Assembly (NCBI GenBank): GCA_017432345.1 | Contig: JAFRJI010000009.1 | Location: forward strand, 1-64,000 | Source of the DNA: Bacillota bacterium | GTDB lineage: Bacteria; Bacillota; Clostridia; Peptostreptococcales; Anaerovoracaceae | DNA: 64,000 nt | Direction of reading: 5' to 3' | In this document: positions 34,793 to 44,646 of the stretch, piece by piece | How the letters are laid out: the number at the start of each line of letters is the position of its first letter | Numbering within the stretch: position 1 is the first letter of the stretch | Notes under the pieces: generated by a model | The model's database searches: none | Told to the model about the DNA's origin: nothing | What the model saw: the letters and a program-made list of their open reading frames with translations, nothing else | Position numbers and translations under genes: made by a program

Positions 34793-35382
34793 TGATTCCA
34801 TATGGCGGCCCTTTTCTTCGTATTGAGCTACCCACGTGATTCATCAATATGAGCCGGCGATGACCAAAAGGGTGCAACTTTAGTTGCTAACCAAACGTAA
34901 TGCCACCGTTTCAGTAAGGATATTACAATCCTCCCTTCAGGTGCGAGGTATTATATTACAATAATGACATAATTTAACAATCACCGAAGAGTTTATGGTA
35001 GAATATTGGACAAGGAAGACATGAACAATAAAGGAGAAAGAACGAAATCCTCATATCTGAACAATAAGGTTGAAAAATGAGGGATTTGCGTAGCCTGAAC
35101 CTTTGGAAATCGTTCATAATCCTCAAATCACATGCGATTAAGTAAATAATGCGGAGTATTGGCTCGATAGAGAGGCGTTGGGGGAGCCAAAAGCCTCAAA
35201 ACAATTCAAGTTAGTTGTGAAATGTGGAATATGAAACCTAGATTCAGAGAGACAGCATGGTTATTCCTCACAAACGACTTGTTGGAATAATAAATGAGTA
35301 AAGCAGGTAGCGATAATCAAAAAAGATAAACAAGAAGCCAAACACAAGATACTAAAAGGGAATTAGGAAACTGGTAGGGTAA
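34793..35382. other. 590-nt AT-rich non-coding stretch, no gene seen
   Basis: No reading frame of credible length on either strand. The base composition is clearly lower in GC than the flanking genes. It has imperfect inverted repeats, for example AAATCCTCAT (about 35046) with ATGAGGGATTT (about 35078) and AAGGTT with AACCTT. These could fold as an RNA, but I cannot match it to a known RNA family or mobile element. Confidence 0.5.
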
Positions 35383-36213
35383 ATGGATATCTATAGGGAA
35401 CAGATGGAAAAAGTCAAATTAGAGATGATGCGCTTAAGTGATCAATGTGAAAGAGAATTGAGCATATTGCCGAAAGGCAATTTAACTCATCGCGTCAGGG
35501 GAGATGCGACATATTATCTTCAAGGGGTGCATCAAGACGGAAAACTGATAAGAAGAGGAATCAACAAAGAACCCGAGTTGGTTGCAAAGTTGGCAAGGAA
35601 GGATTATCTAATCAAGACTCAAAATGCAGTATCAAAGAATTTGACTTTATTGAACCGGATGTTAATGAATTACTGGCCATTGGATCCGGAGAGTCTGCTT
35701 CAACAAATGAGTCCAGCAGGGAAAACTGTTCCCGTCCAACAGATTCTTCAGGGGATGATTGATACGGATACGAATATCGATCAACGCATGAAACAACATC
35801 GGAAATGGGCACAGGCCAATTATCAGCAGAACACCTTTCGGCCAGAGGATAAGAAACATTTGACTTCATCTGGTATTTGGGTCAGATCCAAATCAGAGGT
35901 ATTAATTGCAGAAAAACTGTTTGATTACGGCATTCCTTTTCGGTATGAGCAATTGATTCAGATAGACGGGCAATGGTATGCTCCTGATTTTACGATTCAA
36001 GACAGAGAGTTCGCATTGATTTATTGGGAACACGCTGGAATGATGGATGATCCAAAATATGTGAGAAACCACACCCTCAAAATGAGCAAGTATCAGTATG
36101 CGGGCATCGTTCCATGGAAGAATCTCATTGTCACATATGACAAGGATGATGGGGGTATTGACATGGAAGAAATCAATTTTTATATCCGCCACATTATACT
36201 AAAACGGCTGTAG
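35383..36213 (+). CDS. hypothetical protein with PD-(D/E)XK nuclease-like C-terminus
   Basis: A 276-residue protein of unknown role. The N-terminal 120 residues are helical (MEKVKLEMMRLSDQCERELSIL). The C-terminal part has RSKSEVLIAEKLFDYGIPFRYEQ, APDFTI and ALIYWEHAG, which together resemble the glutamate, aspartate and acidic positions of a PD-(D/E)XK fold, although the final lysine is replaced (WEH). Its composition is AT-rich, unlike its neighbours, and the ribosome binding site is poor (GGTAGGG). With the non-coding block upstream it looks horizontally acquired. Nuclease activity is inferred from pattern only. Confidence 0.62.
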   Translation: MDIYREQMEKVKLEMMRLSDQCERELSILPKGNLTHRVRGDATYYLQGVHQDGKLIRRGINKEPELVAKLARKDYLIKTQNAVSKNLTLLNRMLMNYWPLDPESLLQQMSPAGKTVPVQQILQGMIDTDTNIDQRMKQHRKWAQANYQQNTFRPEDKKHLTSSGIWVRSKSEVLIAEKLFDYGIPFRYEQLIQIDGQWYAPDFTIQDREFALIYWEHAGMMDDPKYVRNHTLKMSKYQYAGIVPWKNLIVTYDKDDGGIDMEEINFYIRHIILKRL

Positions 36214-36231
36214 CAGCTGAACTGCAATTTA

Positions 36232-36260
36232 TTGACACCTAAATTGAATGGAATTACAAT
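36232..36260 (+). promoter_or_regulatory. sigma-A promoter predicting a leaderless mRNA
   Basis: TTGACA (36232-36237), a 17-bp spacer and TACAAT (36255-36260). The start point, seven nt after the -10 box, falls at about 36267, which is the A of the glycosyltransferase ATG. Confidence 0.72.
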
Positions 36261-36266
36261 AACAGC

Positions 36267-37406
36267 ATGGACAGCAAACGCATCGATATCATCGTTCCCT
36301 GCTATAACGAGGAACCGATCATAGAAGAATTTTTCGAGAACGTACAGGCTGTAGCGAAGCAGATCAACGAGAGCGGAGACTTCGCGAACAGCTATGATTT
36401 TAGTTACATTTTTATCGATGACGGGAGCACAGACGGGACGCTCGAGCAGATCAAGCTGTTGGCCGACCGAGGAGTTGAGGACCTGACTGCCGTCAAGTAC
36501 ATTTCTTTCAGCCGCAACTTCGGCAAAGAAGCGGCCATGTACGCCGGCATCAAGGCTTCTGCAAAAGGCCCTGAGGGCGGCAGCCCGAGTGATCTGGCGG
36601 TCATCATCGACGCGGACTTGCAGCACCCGCCGCAGCTGATTGCGGAAATGCTCCACAAGATGGAGGAAACGGGCTGCGATACCGTTGCCGCCAGACGCGT
36701 CAACCGCAAAGGCGAACCGAAACTGCGGAGTGCTTTCGCGCGATGCTTCTACAAGATCATGAACCGGTACTGCGACATCGAGATCGCAGACGGCGCGGTG
36801 GACTTCCGTCTGATGAACCACGCGATGGTGCAGGCCATCGCGGACATGCCGGAAACCCAGCGCTTCAGCAAAGGGCTTTTTGCATGGGTCGGATTCAACA
36901 CCGAATGGGTCGAGTTCGAGAACGTGAAGCGGATCGCAGGAGAAAGCAAGTGGTCCGTGTGGAGGCTGACGAAATACGCCATCGACGGGTTTATTGATTT
37001 TGCGGATTCTCCGCTGAAATTCGTCGGTGCGTTTGGAGGCGTCATTGCCGTGGGATCAGCGATCTATCTGATCGTGGAGGTCGTCAAGGTCCTCGTGATG
37101 GGCAAGGACACGCCGGGTTACGCGTCGACCATCTGCCTGATCCTGTTCTTCGGTGGCATGATCATCCTGATCCTGGGCGTCATTGGAGAATACATCGGCC
37201 GCATGTACATGGAGACGAAGCGGCGGCCGGTCTATATAAAACGGGAGAGCAACATCGATTCCGAGGGCAAGATCGTCCCGGAAATCAAGGGCGCTCCAAA
37301 GAGAACCTTTTCTCCGGATATCGGAATCGGTGCGGACACCGAGATCGCTCTGGAGAACAACGCCGCAGACAATGAAGACGAAACCGAAGAATCTATTTCT
37401 GAATAA
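36267..37406 (+). CDS. GT2 glycosyltransferase (CsbB/GtrB-type polyprenyl-phosphate sugar transferase)
   Basis: A 379-residue membrane-bound family 2 glycosyltransferase with IDIIVPCYNEEPIIEEF, DDGSTDGT, the IDADLQHP metal motif and two C-terminal membrane helices (about 255-320). Such enzymes load a sugar onto undecaprenyl phosphate. The partner gene downstream encodes a YfhO protein, as in the CsbB-YfhO pair that glycosylates lipoteichoic acid in Bacillus. The ATG has no Shine-Dalgarno site and a promoter places the transcript start on it. An extra acidic tail of about 60 residues follows the membrane part. No GtcA-type flippase is adjacent. Confidence 0.87.
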   Translation: MDSKRIDIIVPCYNEEPIIEEFFENVQAVAKQINESGDFANSYDFSYIFIDDGSTDGTLEQIKLLADRGVEDLTAVKYISFSRNFGKEAAMYAGIKASAKGPEGGSPSDLAVIIDADLQHPPQLIAEMLHKMEETGCDTVAARRVNRKGEPKLRSAFARCFYKIMNRYCDIEIADGAVDFRLMNHAMVQAIADMPETQRFSKGLFAWVGFNTEWVEFENVKRIAGESKWSVWRLTKYAIDGFIDFADSPLKFVGAFGGVIAVGSAIYLIVEVVKVLVMGKDTPGYASTICLILFFGGMIILILGVIGEYIGRMYMETKRRPVYIKRESNIDSEGKIVPEIKGAPKRTFSPDIGIGADTEIALENNAADNEDETEESISE

Positions 37407-40125
37407 CAGGCATGTCTATGCCGCTTTTTTCCTGCCGGTACTGATCGTGGTACTGGCTTTTGCTGTTACCGGCATTTATCCATTCGGCGACAGCCAGATC
37501 GCGATCATCGATATGTACCACCAGTACGTGCCGTTCCTGAGCGAACTGCAGAACAAGTTGCAGCACGGCGGAAGCCTGCTCTACACATGGAACGGCGCCG
37601 GCGGGTGCAACTTCTGGTGCCTGCTGGCGTACTACTGCGCGAGCCCGCTGAACCTGCTGCTTGTGCTGTTCCCGGCCAAACTGATTATGGAAGGGATCAC
37701 CAGCGTGCTCCTGATCAAGATGGGACTGGCCGGCAGCTTCATGTGCTATTTTCTCACCAAGACCAACGCCCCGAAGGCAGAATCCGGTGCGGGCGAACAG
37801 CTTGCCCTGGATCTGGAAACGACTTCACTGATCGTTCCGTCCACGACATGTCCGCCCGCCGGTCTGTCCGAAGCGGCGCGCTGGCAGTTCACAGCACTCT
37901 CCAGTCTGTATGCGTTGAGCGCCTATGTCATGGGCTACTTCTGGTGCATCATGTGGATGGACGCCATCATGCTGCTGCCGCTCTGCATGCTGGGCCTTTC
38001 GCAGCTCATCGACGGCAAAAGCCCCGTTCTCTACACCGTCACGCTGGCGCTGATCATCGTCTGCAACTATTACATCGGGATCATGGTGTGCATCTTCATC
38101 GCCCTGTATTACCCGGTGATGTACTTCATCCACCACAAGGGCGCTGGTGCAAAATTCTGCGTCAAGACGACGGTGAAAGCAGCCGCCTACTCGGTGATCG
38201 CCGCCGGAATCTCGGCGTTCATGCTGCTGCCGACGTATTTCACCATGCAGAACACCTATTACATCTCCTCGGATCTGCCGGATCACTGGACGTTCCTGAA
38301 CGATCCGCTGGATGTGGTGAACCAGGTACTTCCGGCGACACAGCTGACGTTCCGGGAAGGTCTGCCGAACCTCTACTGCGGCATGGCAACGGTCATCCTG
38401 TTCGTGCTGTTCCTGGTCAACAACAGGGTGCCTTTGCGGGAGAAGATCCTCAACGGCGCGTTTCTGGTATTCCTGTTTTTCAGTCTGAACGTCAACTATC
38501 TGGACTACTTCTGGCATGGGTGCCATTTCCCGAATCAGTTGCCGTTCCGATATTCCTTTGTCGCATGCTTCCTGCTCGTCGCCATCGCCGGCAGGAGCCT
38601 GTCACTGATCGACGCGATCCGGCCGAAGGTCATTCTGGCCATCATCGCGGTGGGAACCGGTTACTATCTGATTGCGAACAAGATCCTGACGGACAAGCTG
38701 GACGACACGAACGTGTTCTTCTATTTCGGGATCGCGGCACTGGCCGCCTATGGCATTTTGCTGGTTCTCTGGCGCAACAAGAAGATTGGCGCGCTGGCCT
38801 TTACCCTGATGCTGCTGGTGTTCGTGACGGGAGAACTGTCAGTGAACACGATCCTCTCGTTTGAAAAGACCGGGAACACGACGCGGTCGCTGTTCTTTGA
38901 GAATGCCGAGGACATCGAAACGCTCGTGGGAAGGGTGAACGGGGAAGCCTTCGCGCGGACCGAACTGAATAAAAACAATACGCTGAACAGCCCGGCGCTG
39001 TATCATTACAAAGGGCTGTCGCAGTTCTCCTCGTCGATCAATTCCAACTTGACGAGCTTTATGGAGGACATGGGCTTCGAAGGATCGCCGGCGAAGAACC
39101 GGACCAATTACAATCCGAAAGATCCGGTGTCCAACGCGCTGTTCGGCGTGAAATATCTGATTGCCAAGAGCGGGCCGCTGCGCGACAGCGACTTCACACA
39201 GATCGCCAAATCGGGCAGCTCGCGGCTCTACGAGAACAACTACCCGCTGTCTGTGGGATATCTGCTTCCGGACAGCATCCGCCTGTGGGATGTGTACAGC
39301 ACCAATCCGTTCAACAACCTCGAGGATTACGTGCGGACCGCTACAAACGGCGAGTGCAATAGACTGTTCCACGCGGTCAACGGGTACAAAGTCACCGCAT
39401 CCGACATGATCTTTACGGACGAGAAATACGGGCAGGTGAACGCGGAAGTCAAGAGCCTTTCCGCGACGGGCGAAATCACTCTGCGGTACCGGGCGGACCG
39501 GACCTGCAAACACTACGTATACGTGGAAGTGGACAACGCGGAGTCCATTACAGTTGAACGCAAAAACTCCGCGAACGATATCGATGTCCGCGAAGACAGT
39601 GGTTCCATCATCAACATCGGGAAGGTGAAGAAAGGGGAGAAGTTCAAGATTCACATCGTTTTCGAGCCGGGTAAGGACGGCACGATCTACAGCTACGTCC
39701 GCACGCTGAACCAGCGCGTTTGGGACAAAGCTTACGGGATGATGTCCAGCGACATGCTGAACATCACGCAGTACACCGACCGCAGTATCACCGGCCATAT
39801 CGACGCGACCAAAGACGGGATCCTCGTTCTGTCGATACCGTATGAACAGGGCTGGACGCTAAAAGTGGACGGCAAGGGAAGGACCATCTCTGAACAGATC
39901 GGTGATGTGTGGATCACGACGGATCTGACGAGGGGAAGCCACGAGATCGAACTGGTCTTCCTGCCGCCGGGATTGAAAGCAGGCATCCTGATTTCAATCG
40001 TCTCGATTCTGCTGCTCGCGGCGCTGGAGCTGCTGTTCCGCCGGCGCAGAGCGCGAATCGACGCGGCAGATTCAGCCGCGCCAGAGGAGGACGAGCCGCT
40101 CAATGACGTCTTCGATCTGCCCTAA
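37372..40125 (+). CDS. YfhO-family membrane glycosyltransferase
   Basis: A large polytopic membrane protein of about 917 residues. About a dozen membrane helices lie in the first 530 residues, with the family signature FGDSQIAIIDMYHQYVPF near the start. A soluble outer domain of about 330 residues follows, then a last helix near the end (about 870-892). YfhO proteins transfer the sugar from polyprenyl phosphate to teichoic acid or a similar outer polymer. I start at ATG 37372, inside the glycosyltransferase gene, just before the hydrophobic segment; GTG 37330 is possible. The last 54 nt overlap the convergent MocR gene. Confidence 0.83.
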   Translation: MKTKPKNLFLNNRHVYAAFFLPVLIVVLAFAVTGIYPFGDSQIAIIDMYHQYVPFLSELQNKLQHGGSLLYTWNGAGGCNFWCLLAYYCASPLNLLLVLFPAKLIMEGITSVLLIKMGLAGSFMCYFLTKTNAPKAESGAGEQLALDLETTSLIVPSTTCPPAGLSEAARWQFTALSSLYALSAYVMGYFWCIMWMDAIMLLPLCMLGLSQLIDGKSPVLYTVTLALIIVCNYYIGIMVCIFIALYYPVMYFIHHKGAGAKFCVKTTVKAAAYSVIAAGISAFMLLPTYFTMQNTYYISSDLPDHWTFLNDPLDVVNQVLPATQLTFREGLPNLYCGMATVILFVLFLVNNRVPLREKILNGAFLVFLFFSLNVNYLDYFWHGCHFPNQLPFRYSFVACFLLVAIAGRSLSLIDAIRPKVILAIIAVGTGYYLIANKILTDKLDDTNVFFYFGIAALAAYGILLVLWRNKKIGALAFTLMLLVFVTGELSVNTILSFEKTGNTTRSLFFENAEDIETLVGRVNGEAFARTELNKNNTLNSPALYHYKGLSQFSSSINSNLTSFMEDMGFEGSPAKNRTNYNPKDPVSNALFGVKYLIAKSGPLRDSDFTQIAKSGSSRLYENNYPLSVGYLLPDSIRLWDVYSTNPFNNLEDYVRTATNGECNRLFHAVNGYKVTASDMIFTDEKYGQVNAEVKSLSATGEITLRYRADRTCKHYVYVEVDNAESITVERKNSANDIDVREDSGSIINIGKVKKGEKFKIHIVFEPGKDGTIYSYVRTLNQRVWDKAYGMMSSDMLNITQYTDRSITGHIDATKDGILVLSIPYEQGWTLKVDGKGRTISEQIGDVWITTDLTRGSHEIELVFLPPGLKAGILISIVSILLLAALELLFRRRRARIDAADSAAPEEDEPLNDVFDLP

Positions 40126-41478
40126 CGGAATCTGATTGTAATAGAAGATCAGATTCGACACATACCCATCCTTCACGGAGGAACTATTCAGAACCACCAG
40201 AGGAAGTCCTGTCGACAGGGCTTCCTTTTTCAATTGCAGCCCGGTCTTTTTCGAGCGGACGCGCAGCGGGATGTTGATGCCCGACGCGGTGTCCGTCGTT
40301 TCCACGAAATCCGGCGCATACTTACGGAACGCTTCCGTGACCCGGGTCAGCTTCTGCGAATACAGCTTGCGGATCTTCTTGATATGCGTCTGGTAATATC
40401 CCGTCTCCATGAACATCGCCAGCGTCAACTGCTCCATTTTCGAGCAGGTCTGCGAGTAATCCTTCACAATCGCGGCGAAGACTTTTGCAAAGGCTTCGGG
40501 GAGGACCATGTAGCTGATTCGGACGGCGGCGAACAGGGTACTCGAAAACGACCCCAGATAGATAACGCGCTCATGCTCGTCGAGGCTTTTGAGCGGAGGA
40601 ATCGGGCGGCCGAAATAGCGGAGCTCGCTGTCATAGTCGTCCTCGATGATGACGCTGTCGTTGGCTTCGGCCCAGTGCAGCAGCTCGTAGCGCCGGCCGA
40701 TCGGCATGACCGAACCGGTGAAGGCGTTGTTCGACGGGCTGACGTAAGCGGCGGCGCGGATGTTGGCCGGAAGTTTTTCGATGGCCAGTCCGTCCGAGGC
40801 GACTTTGACCGGCGTGATCGCGAAGCCCCGGTCGCGGAAGGTGTTGCGGACTGGGAGATACCCCGGATCCTCCAAAGCGACGTGGTCGATGGACAGTTTC
40901 CGGAGAAGCGTCGCCAGCTGTCCGGTGATCTGCTGGGTGCCGGCGCCGATGACGATCTGGTCCGGCCGGCAGGAAACGCCGCGGGACAGATAGAGGTATT
41001 TGGAGATCTCCGTGCGCAGCCCGGCTTCCCCCTGGGGATCGCCCTCGACGAGAAGCGCCGGGGAGAATTCGTTGAGAATTTTGTTCATGCATTTCTTCCA
41101 CTTGTTGAAATCAAAGCATTCCGGGTCATACTGCAGTTCCGGGACCTCCGATTCGATGGCGTCTTCCAGCGTGGACAATTTTTGCGACAAAACCTCCTGT
41201 GTTTCGGGTACAGTTTGACGGCCGCCGGAAAAAACGCGGCTGACGTAATAGCCGGAATTGGCTTTGCTGTATATATAGCCCTCCACAAGAAGCTGATTGT
41301 AGGACTGCTCAATGGTCGTAATGCTCAAACCCGTTGATTTTGCAAGGTTTCTGAGGGATGGGAGCTTTTCACCTTCCTGGATTTCACCGGCGAGGATCGC
41401 CGCCTTGATGTAATCATATAACTGCATGTAGTAGGGCTGTTTTCTCTGCTCATCGAACACCGGAACGAGGGCTTTCAT
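40072..41478 (-). CDS. MocR/PdxR-type regulator (GntR-aminotransferase fusion) lacking the PLP lysine
   Basis: A 468-residue regulator. Residues about 10-80 are a GntR winged helix (ILAGEIQEGEKLPSLRNLAKSTGLSITTIEQSYNQL), and about 110-468 a class I aminotransferase-like sensor. The usual Schiff-base motif S-F-S-K reads S-F-S-S here (Ser313), so PLP could not bind covalently. Other aminotransferase features are retained (VIEDDYDSELRYFG). It is divergent from an ECF transporter S-component gene, a typical MocR target for vitamin B6 uptake. The 116-bp shared gap has two GTATAC/ATATAC elements that could be operators. Its 3' end overlaps the yfhO-like gene. Confidence 0.87.
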   Translation of the reverse strand: MKALVPVFDEQRKQPYYMQLYDYIKAAILAGEIQEGEKLPSLRNLAKSTGLSITTIEQSYNQLLVEGYIYSKANSGYYVSRVFSGGRQTVPETQEVLSQKLSTLEDAIESEVPELQYDPECFDFNKWKKCMNKILNEFSPALLVEGDPQGEAGLRTEISKYLYLSRGVSCRPDQIVIGAGTQQITGQLATLLRKLSIDHVALEDPGYLPVRNTFRDRGFAITPVKVASDGLAIEKLPANIRAAAYVSPSNNAFTGSVMPIGRRYELLHWAEANDSVIIEDDYDSELRYFGRPIPPLKSLDEHERVIYLGSFSSTLFAAVRISYMVLPEAFAKVFAAIVKDYSQTCSKMEQLTLAMFMETGYYQTHIKKIRKLYSQKLTRVTEAFRKYAPDFVETTDTASGINIPLRVRSKKTGLQLKKEALSTGLPLVVLNSSSVKDGYVSNLIFYYNQIPLGQIEDVIERLVLLWRG

Positions 41479-41594
41479 AACGTGATCTCCTTACTGTACT
41501 TATTAAAAAAAATATTTTTGTCTATTTAATTATATACAATAATCGTTTAACATAGTATACAGCAAACAGAATCACTTGAAAAGGAGGTTTAATT

Positions 41595-42158
41595 ATGCAG
41601 ACAAATTTTGAAACCTCGAAAACATCAAAACTAGTGATGACTGCCATGACTATGTGCATGATCATGGTGGCGATATTTCTGTTCCGTGTCCCGATTCCGT
41701 TTACGCAGGGATATGTGAATCTGAGTGACGCCATCATCTTTATCGGAATAATGGTTTTAGGCTGGAAATACGGAGCGGCCGCTGCGGCGCTCGGCAGCAT
41801 GCTGGGCGATATTCTGGGCGGCTTTGCCATGTGGGCGCCGTGGACCTTTGCGATCAAAGGCGGCATGGCGATCATAGCGGGACTCCTGATCTGCAGCCTT
41901 TGCAAGAAAGAGCACCTGTCGGATCGCGCGTTCGTAGCGCTGGAGATCCTGGCGATGGTCGCGGGAGGCCTGTTCATGACGGCCGGTTACTTTGTCGGCG
42001 AAGGCATCATGTACGGCAACTGGGTCGTCGCCGCGCTGGGCGTGCCGTGGAATCTCTGTCAGTTCGCCGTCGGCATCATGCTGGCGCTGGTCCTGACCGA
42101 GGCACTCAAGAAGACCGCATTCCGGAAATACTTTATCTACAGGAAACGAGTTGGTTAA
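41595..42158 (+). CDS. ECF transporter substrate-binding (S) component
   Basis: A 187-residue membrane protein with five or six hydrophobic helices, of the ECF S-component type (FTQGYVNLSDAIIFIGIMVLGWKYG, then LGSMLGDILGGF). S components bind one vitamin or metal and dock onto the EcfA1-A2-T module, whose genes follow after aroD. The divergent MocR-type regulator suggests a B6 vitamer or related compound (inference). AAAAGGAGG precedes the ATG. It ends directly next to the aroD start. Confidence 0.82.
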   Translation: MQTNFETSKTSKLVMTAMTMCMIMVAIFLFRVPIPFTQGYVNLSDAIIFIGIMVLGWKYGAAAAALGSMLGDILGGFAMWAPWTFAIKGGMAIIAGLLICSLCKKEHLSDRAFVALEILAMVAGGLFMTAGYFVGEGIMYGNWVVAALGVPWNLCQFAVGIMLALVLTEALKKTAFRKYFIYRKRVG

Positions 42159-42962
42159 ATGAAAAAACTAGTGGTAGGAAACCTGGAGCTGGATATGGGC
42201 AGACCAAAGGTCGCCGTTCCGCTCACCGGGAAAACACATGAAGAAATCATCGAGCAGTGTAAAAAGCTGCTCGATTTGCCGTGCGACATTATTGAATGGC
42301 GCGTGGACTTTTTTCTGGATAATATCGAGGACCTCGAGCGCAAACTCGCCATCGATGAAGTGCATGCGGAAGTGATCCGCATCCTGGACGACATCGATTA
42401 CATCACGGGCAGCATGCCGGTGATCTTCACCGTCCGAAGCAAAAGCCAGGGCGGTCGCTGCACGCTGAACAAAGAGCAGGTCTATGACCTGAACAGCCTG
42501 GCGGCGCAGTCGCAGCTCGTCAAGTTCGTCGATGTGGAACTGTTCGATGACCACAACAAGGTGGTCCGCGACGTCATCGTCGGGCATGTGGATGACATCC
42601 ACAGTTTCGGCTGCAAAGTCATCATGTCGTTCCATGATTTCAAGTCGATGCCGAAGAGCGAAGAGATTCTCAATATCGTGGATGTCATGCGCAGTTTCGG
42701 CGCCGACATCGCGAAGGTCGTGGCCTTTGCGCACAACAAGAAAGACGCCGTGAACATGATCAAATGTTCCAATACGCTGACACAGGGCGACAAGGATCCG
42801 GTCATCCTGATCGGTATGGGCAAGAATGGTCTGCTGACGCGGATCATCGGCGGCCAGTACGGATCGGCGATCACGTTCGCGTCGCTGGAAGAAACGACCG
42901 CACATGGACAGATGGATGTCAAGACCGTCCATCGTCTGTTGGATGAATACTATACGGCATGA
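42159..42962 (+). CDS. aroD: 3-dehydroquinate dehydratase, type I
   Basis: Shikimate-pathway enzyme removing water from 3-dehydroquinate through a Schiff base. Motifs are EWRVDFF near residue 46, [11 protein letters not shown], the catalytic histidine in MSFHDF (about 151) and the Schiff-base lysine in AKVVAFAHN (about 187). The length of 267 residues is slightly above the usual 250. It starts right after the S-component stop and overlaps ecfA1 by 4 nt (ATGA), so it sits inside the transporter operon; no other aromatic-biosynthesis gene is near. Confidence 0.93.
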   Translation: MKKLVVGNLELDMGRPKVAVPLTGKTHEEIIEQCKKLLDLPCDIIEWRVDFFLDNIEDLERKLAIDEVHAEVIRILDDIDYITGSMPVIFTVRSKSQGGRCTLNKEQVYDLNSLAAQSQLVKFVDVELFDDHNKVVRDVIVGHVDDIHSFGCKVIMSFHDFKSMPKSEEILNIVDVMRSFGADIAKVVAFAHNKKDAVNMIKCSNTLTQGDKDPVILIGMGKNGLLTRIIGGQYGSAITFASLEETTAHGQMDVKTVHRLLDEYYTA

Positions 42963-43798
42963 ACTATTTCGAAGCAAAAAATCTGGTATTCGACTACGTA
43001 AAAAGTGATGAGAACGGTCTCGTCACCACAAACAGGGCACTGGATGGCTTGAACTTCGTCATCGAAAAGGGCAAGTTCACAGCGATCATCGGGCAGAACG
43101 GTTCCGGCAAGTCCACTCTTGCCAAGAACATGAACGCGCTGCTGGTGCCGACGGAGGGAACCATGCTGGTGGACGGCATGGATACTTGTGATGCGGAAAA
43201 TACCTGGAAGGTGCGCCAGCGCGTCGCGATGGTCTTCCAGAATCCGGACAACCAGATCGTCTCCGCCATCGTTGAAGACGACGTGGCCTTCGGACCGGAG
43301 ACCCTCGGCATCGATCCGGACGAGATCCGCGTGCGGGTCGACGAAGCGCTCATGGGCGTTGAGATGATCGACTACAAGAAGAAAGCGCCGCACCTGCTTT
43401 CCGGCGGGCAAAAGCAGCGGATCGCCATTGCCGGCGCCGTCGCCATGCAGCCGGAGTGCATCGTCTTTGACGAACCGACCGCGATGCTGGACCCGAAAGG
43501 CCGCCAGGAAGTCCTGAAGGTCATCGGCCAGCTCAATGCCAAGGGCATCACGACGGTCCTGATCACGCACTTTATGGAGGAAGCGGCTCTGGCGGACAAG
43601 ATCATCGTCCTTGACGGCGGCAGGATCCAGATGGAAGGAACTCCGGTCGAGGTGTTCCGCCGGGCAGATGAACTGAAGGCGCTGTCCCTTGGCGTGCCGC
43701 CAGCCGTGGAACTGGGACTGGAGTTGAAAGAGCGGGGCATCGACGCTCCGGACGACATCATGACGATCGATGAAATGGTGGATTATCTATGTCAATAG
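42959..43798 (+). CDS. ecfA1: ECF transporter ATP-binding protein A1
   Basis: First ATPase of the energising module: Walker [10 protein letters not shown] (about 42-50), Q-loop FQNPDNQ, signature LSGGQKQR and Walker [14 protein letters not shown]. The 279-residue length is normal. It overlaps aroD by 4 nt and ecfA2 by 10 nt, indicating coupled synthesis. Confidence 0.92.
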   Translation: MNYFEAKNLVFDYVKSDENGLVTTNRALDGLNFVIEKGKFTAIIGQNGSGKSTLAKNMNALLVPTEGTMLVDGMDTCDAENTWKVRQRVAMVFQNPDNQIVSAIVEDDVAFGPETLGIDPDEIRVRVDEALMGVEMIDYKKKAPHLLSGGQKQRIAIAGAVAMQPECIVFDEPTAMLDPKGRQEVLKVIGQLNAKGITTVLITHFMEEAALADKIIVLDGGRIQMEGTPVEVFRRADELKALSLGVPPAVELGLELKERGIDAPDDIMTIDEMVDYLCQ

Positions 43799-44637
43799 AA
43801 GTACGCAACCTGACACATGTATATAGCGAGGGAATGCCGCACGAGTCGCTCGCCCTGGACGATATCAGTTTCCGGGTCGAAGACGGCGAGTTCGTCGGCA
43901 TCATCGGACACACCGGGAGCGGCAAGTCGACGCTGCTGCAGCACCTGAACGGGCTGCTCAAACCGAAGTCCGGATCCATTATCATTGACGGCACGGACAT
44001 CACGTCGCCGGGTGTTTCCATGCGCGAGATCCGCTGCAAGGTGGGTCTGGTGTTCCAGTATCCGGAGTACCAGCTCTTTGAAGAGACCGTGGCCAAGGAC
44101 GTGGCTTTCGGACCGTCCAACCTGGGCCTTTCACAGGAAGAGATAGACGCCCGCGTCGAAGAAGCGATCCGGCTGGTCGGCCTCGACTACGAGCGGCTCA
44201 AAGACGTTTCGCCGTTCGAACTGTCCGGCGGGCAAAAGCGGCGTGTCGCCATCGCCGGCGTTATCGCCATGAAGCCGCAGGCACTGATCCTGGACGAACC
44301 GACGGCGGGCCTCAATCCAAAGGCCCACGCCGACATCCTCGATATGGTCAACACGATCCACCGGACCGAAAGCAACATCATCCTCTTTGTTTCCCACAAC
44401 ATGAACGACATCGCCCGGATGTCCGACCGAATCCTGGTCATGGATCACGGAAGGCTGGCCATGAACGGCACGCCGGAAGAAGTCTTCACCCGGGAAGAGG
44501 AACTGAAACAGATGGGACTGGCCCTTCCGGACGCCATGGAACTCACCATGCGGCTCCGCCGAAAGGGCATGAATATAGAGCAGAACTGCCTGGAGATCAG
44601 CGCACTGGCCGACGCCATCGCGCAGCTCCGGGGATAA
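43789..44637 (+). CDS. ecfA2: ECF transporter ATP-binding protein A2
   Basis: Second ATPase of the module: Walker [10 protein letters not shown] (about 41-49), Q-loop [13 protein letters not shown] (typical of EcfA2), signature LSGGQKRR and Walker [14 protein letters not shown]. The length is 282 residues. EcfT follows 9 nt later. Confidence 0.92.
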   Translation: MSIEVRNLTHVYSEGMPHESLALDDISFRVEDGEFVGIIGHTGSGKSTLLQHLNGLLKPKSGSIIIDGTDITSPGVSMREIRCKVGLVFQYPEYQLFEETVAKDVAFGPSNLGLSQEEIDARVEEAIRLVGLDYERLKDVSPFELSGGQKRRVAIAGVIAMKPQALILDEPTAGLNPKAHADILDMVNTIHRTESNIILFVSHNMNDIARMSDRILVMDHGRLAMNGTPEEVFTREEELKQMGLALPDAMELTMRLRRKGMNIEQNCLEISALADAIAQLRG

Positions 44638-44646
44638 CGACAAGGC

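Noticed and set aside
34770-34895. About 40-codon - strand frame in the AT-rich gap
   Set aside because: Too short, no ribosome binding site, no similarity I recognise; probably chance.
34793-35382. Group II intron or known retroelement in the non-coding block
   Set aside because: No reverse transcriptase gene, no recognisable domain V hairpin and no GTGYG-type 5' boundary in a sensible place.
41479-41594. Riboswitch upstream of the ECF S-component gene
   Set aside because: The 116-bp gap is shared with the divergent mocR promoter and shows no conserved aptamer or terminator stem.
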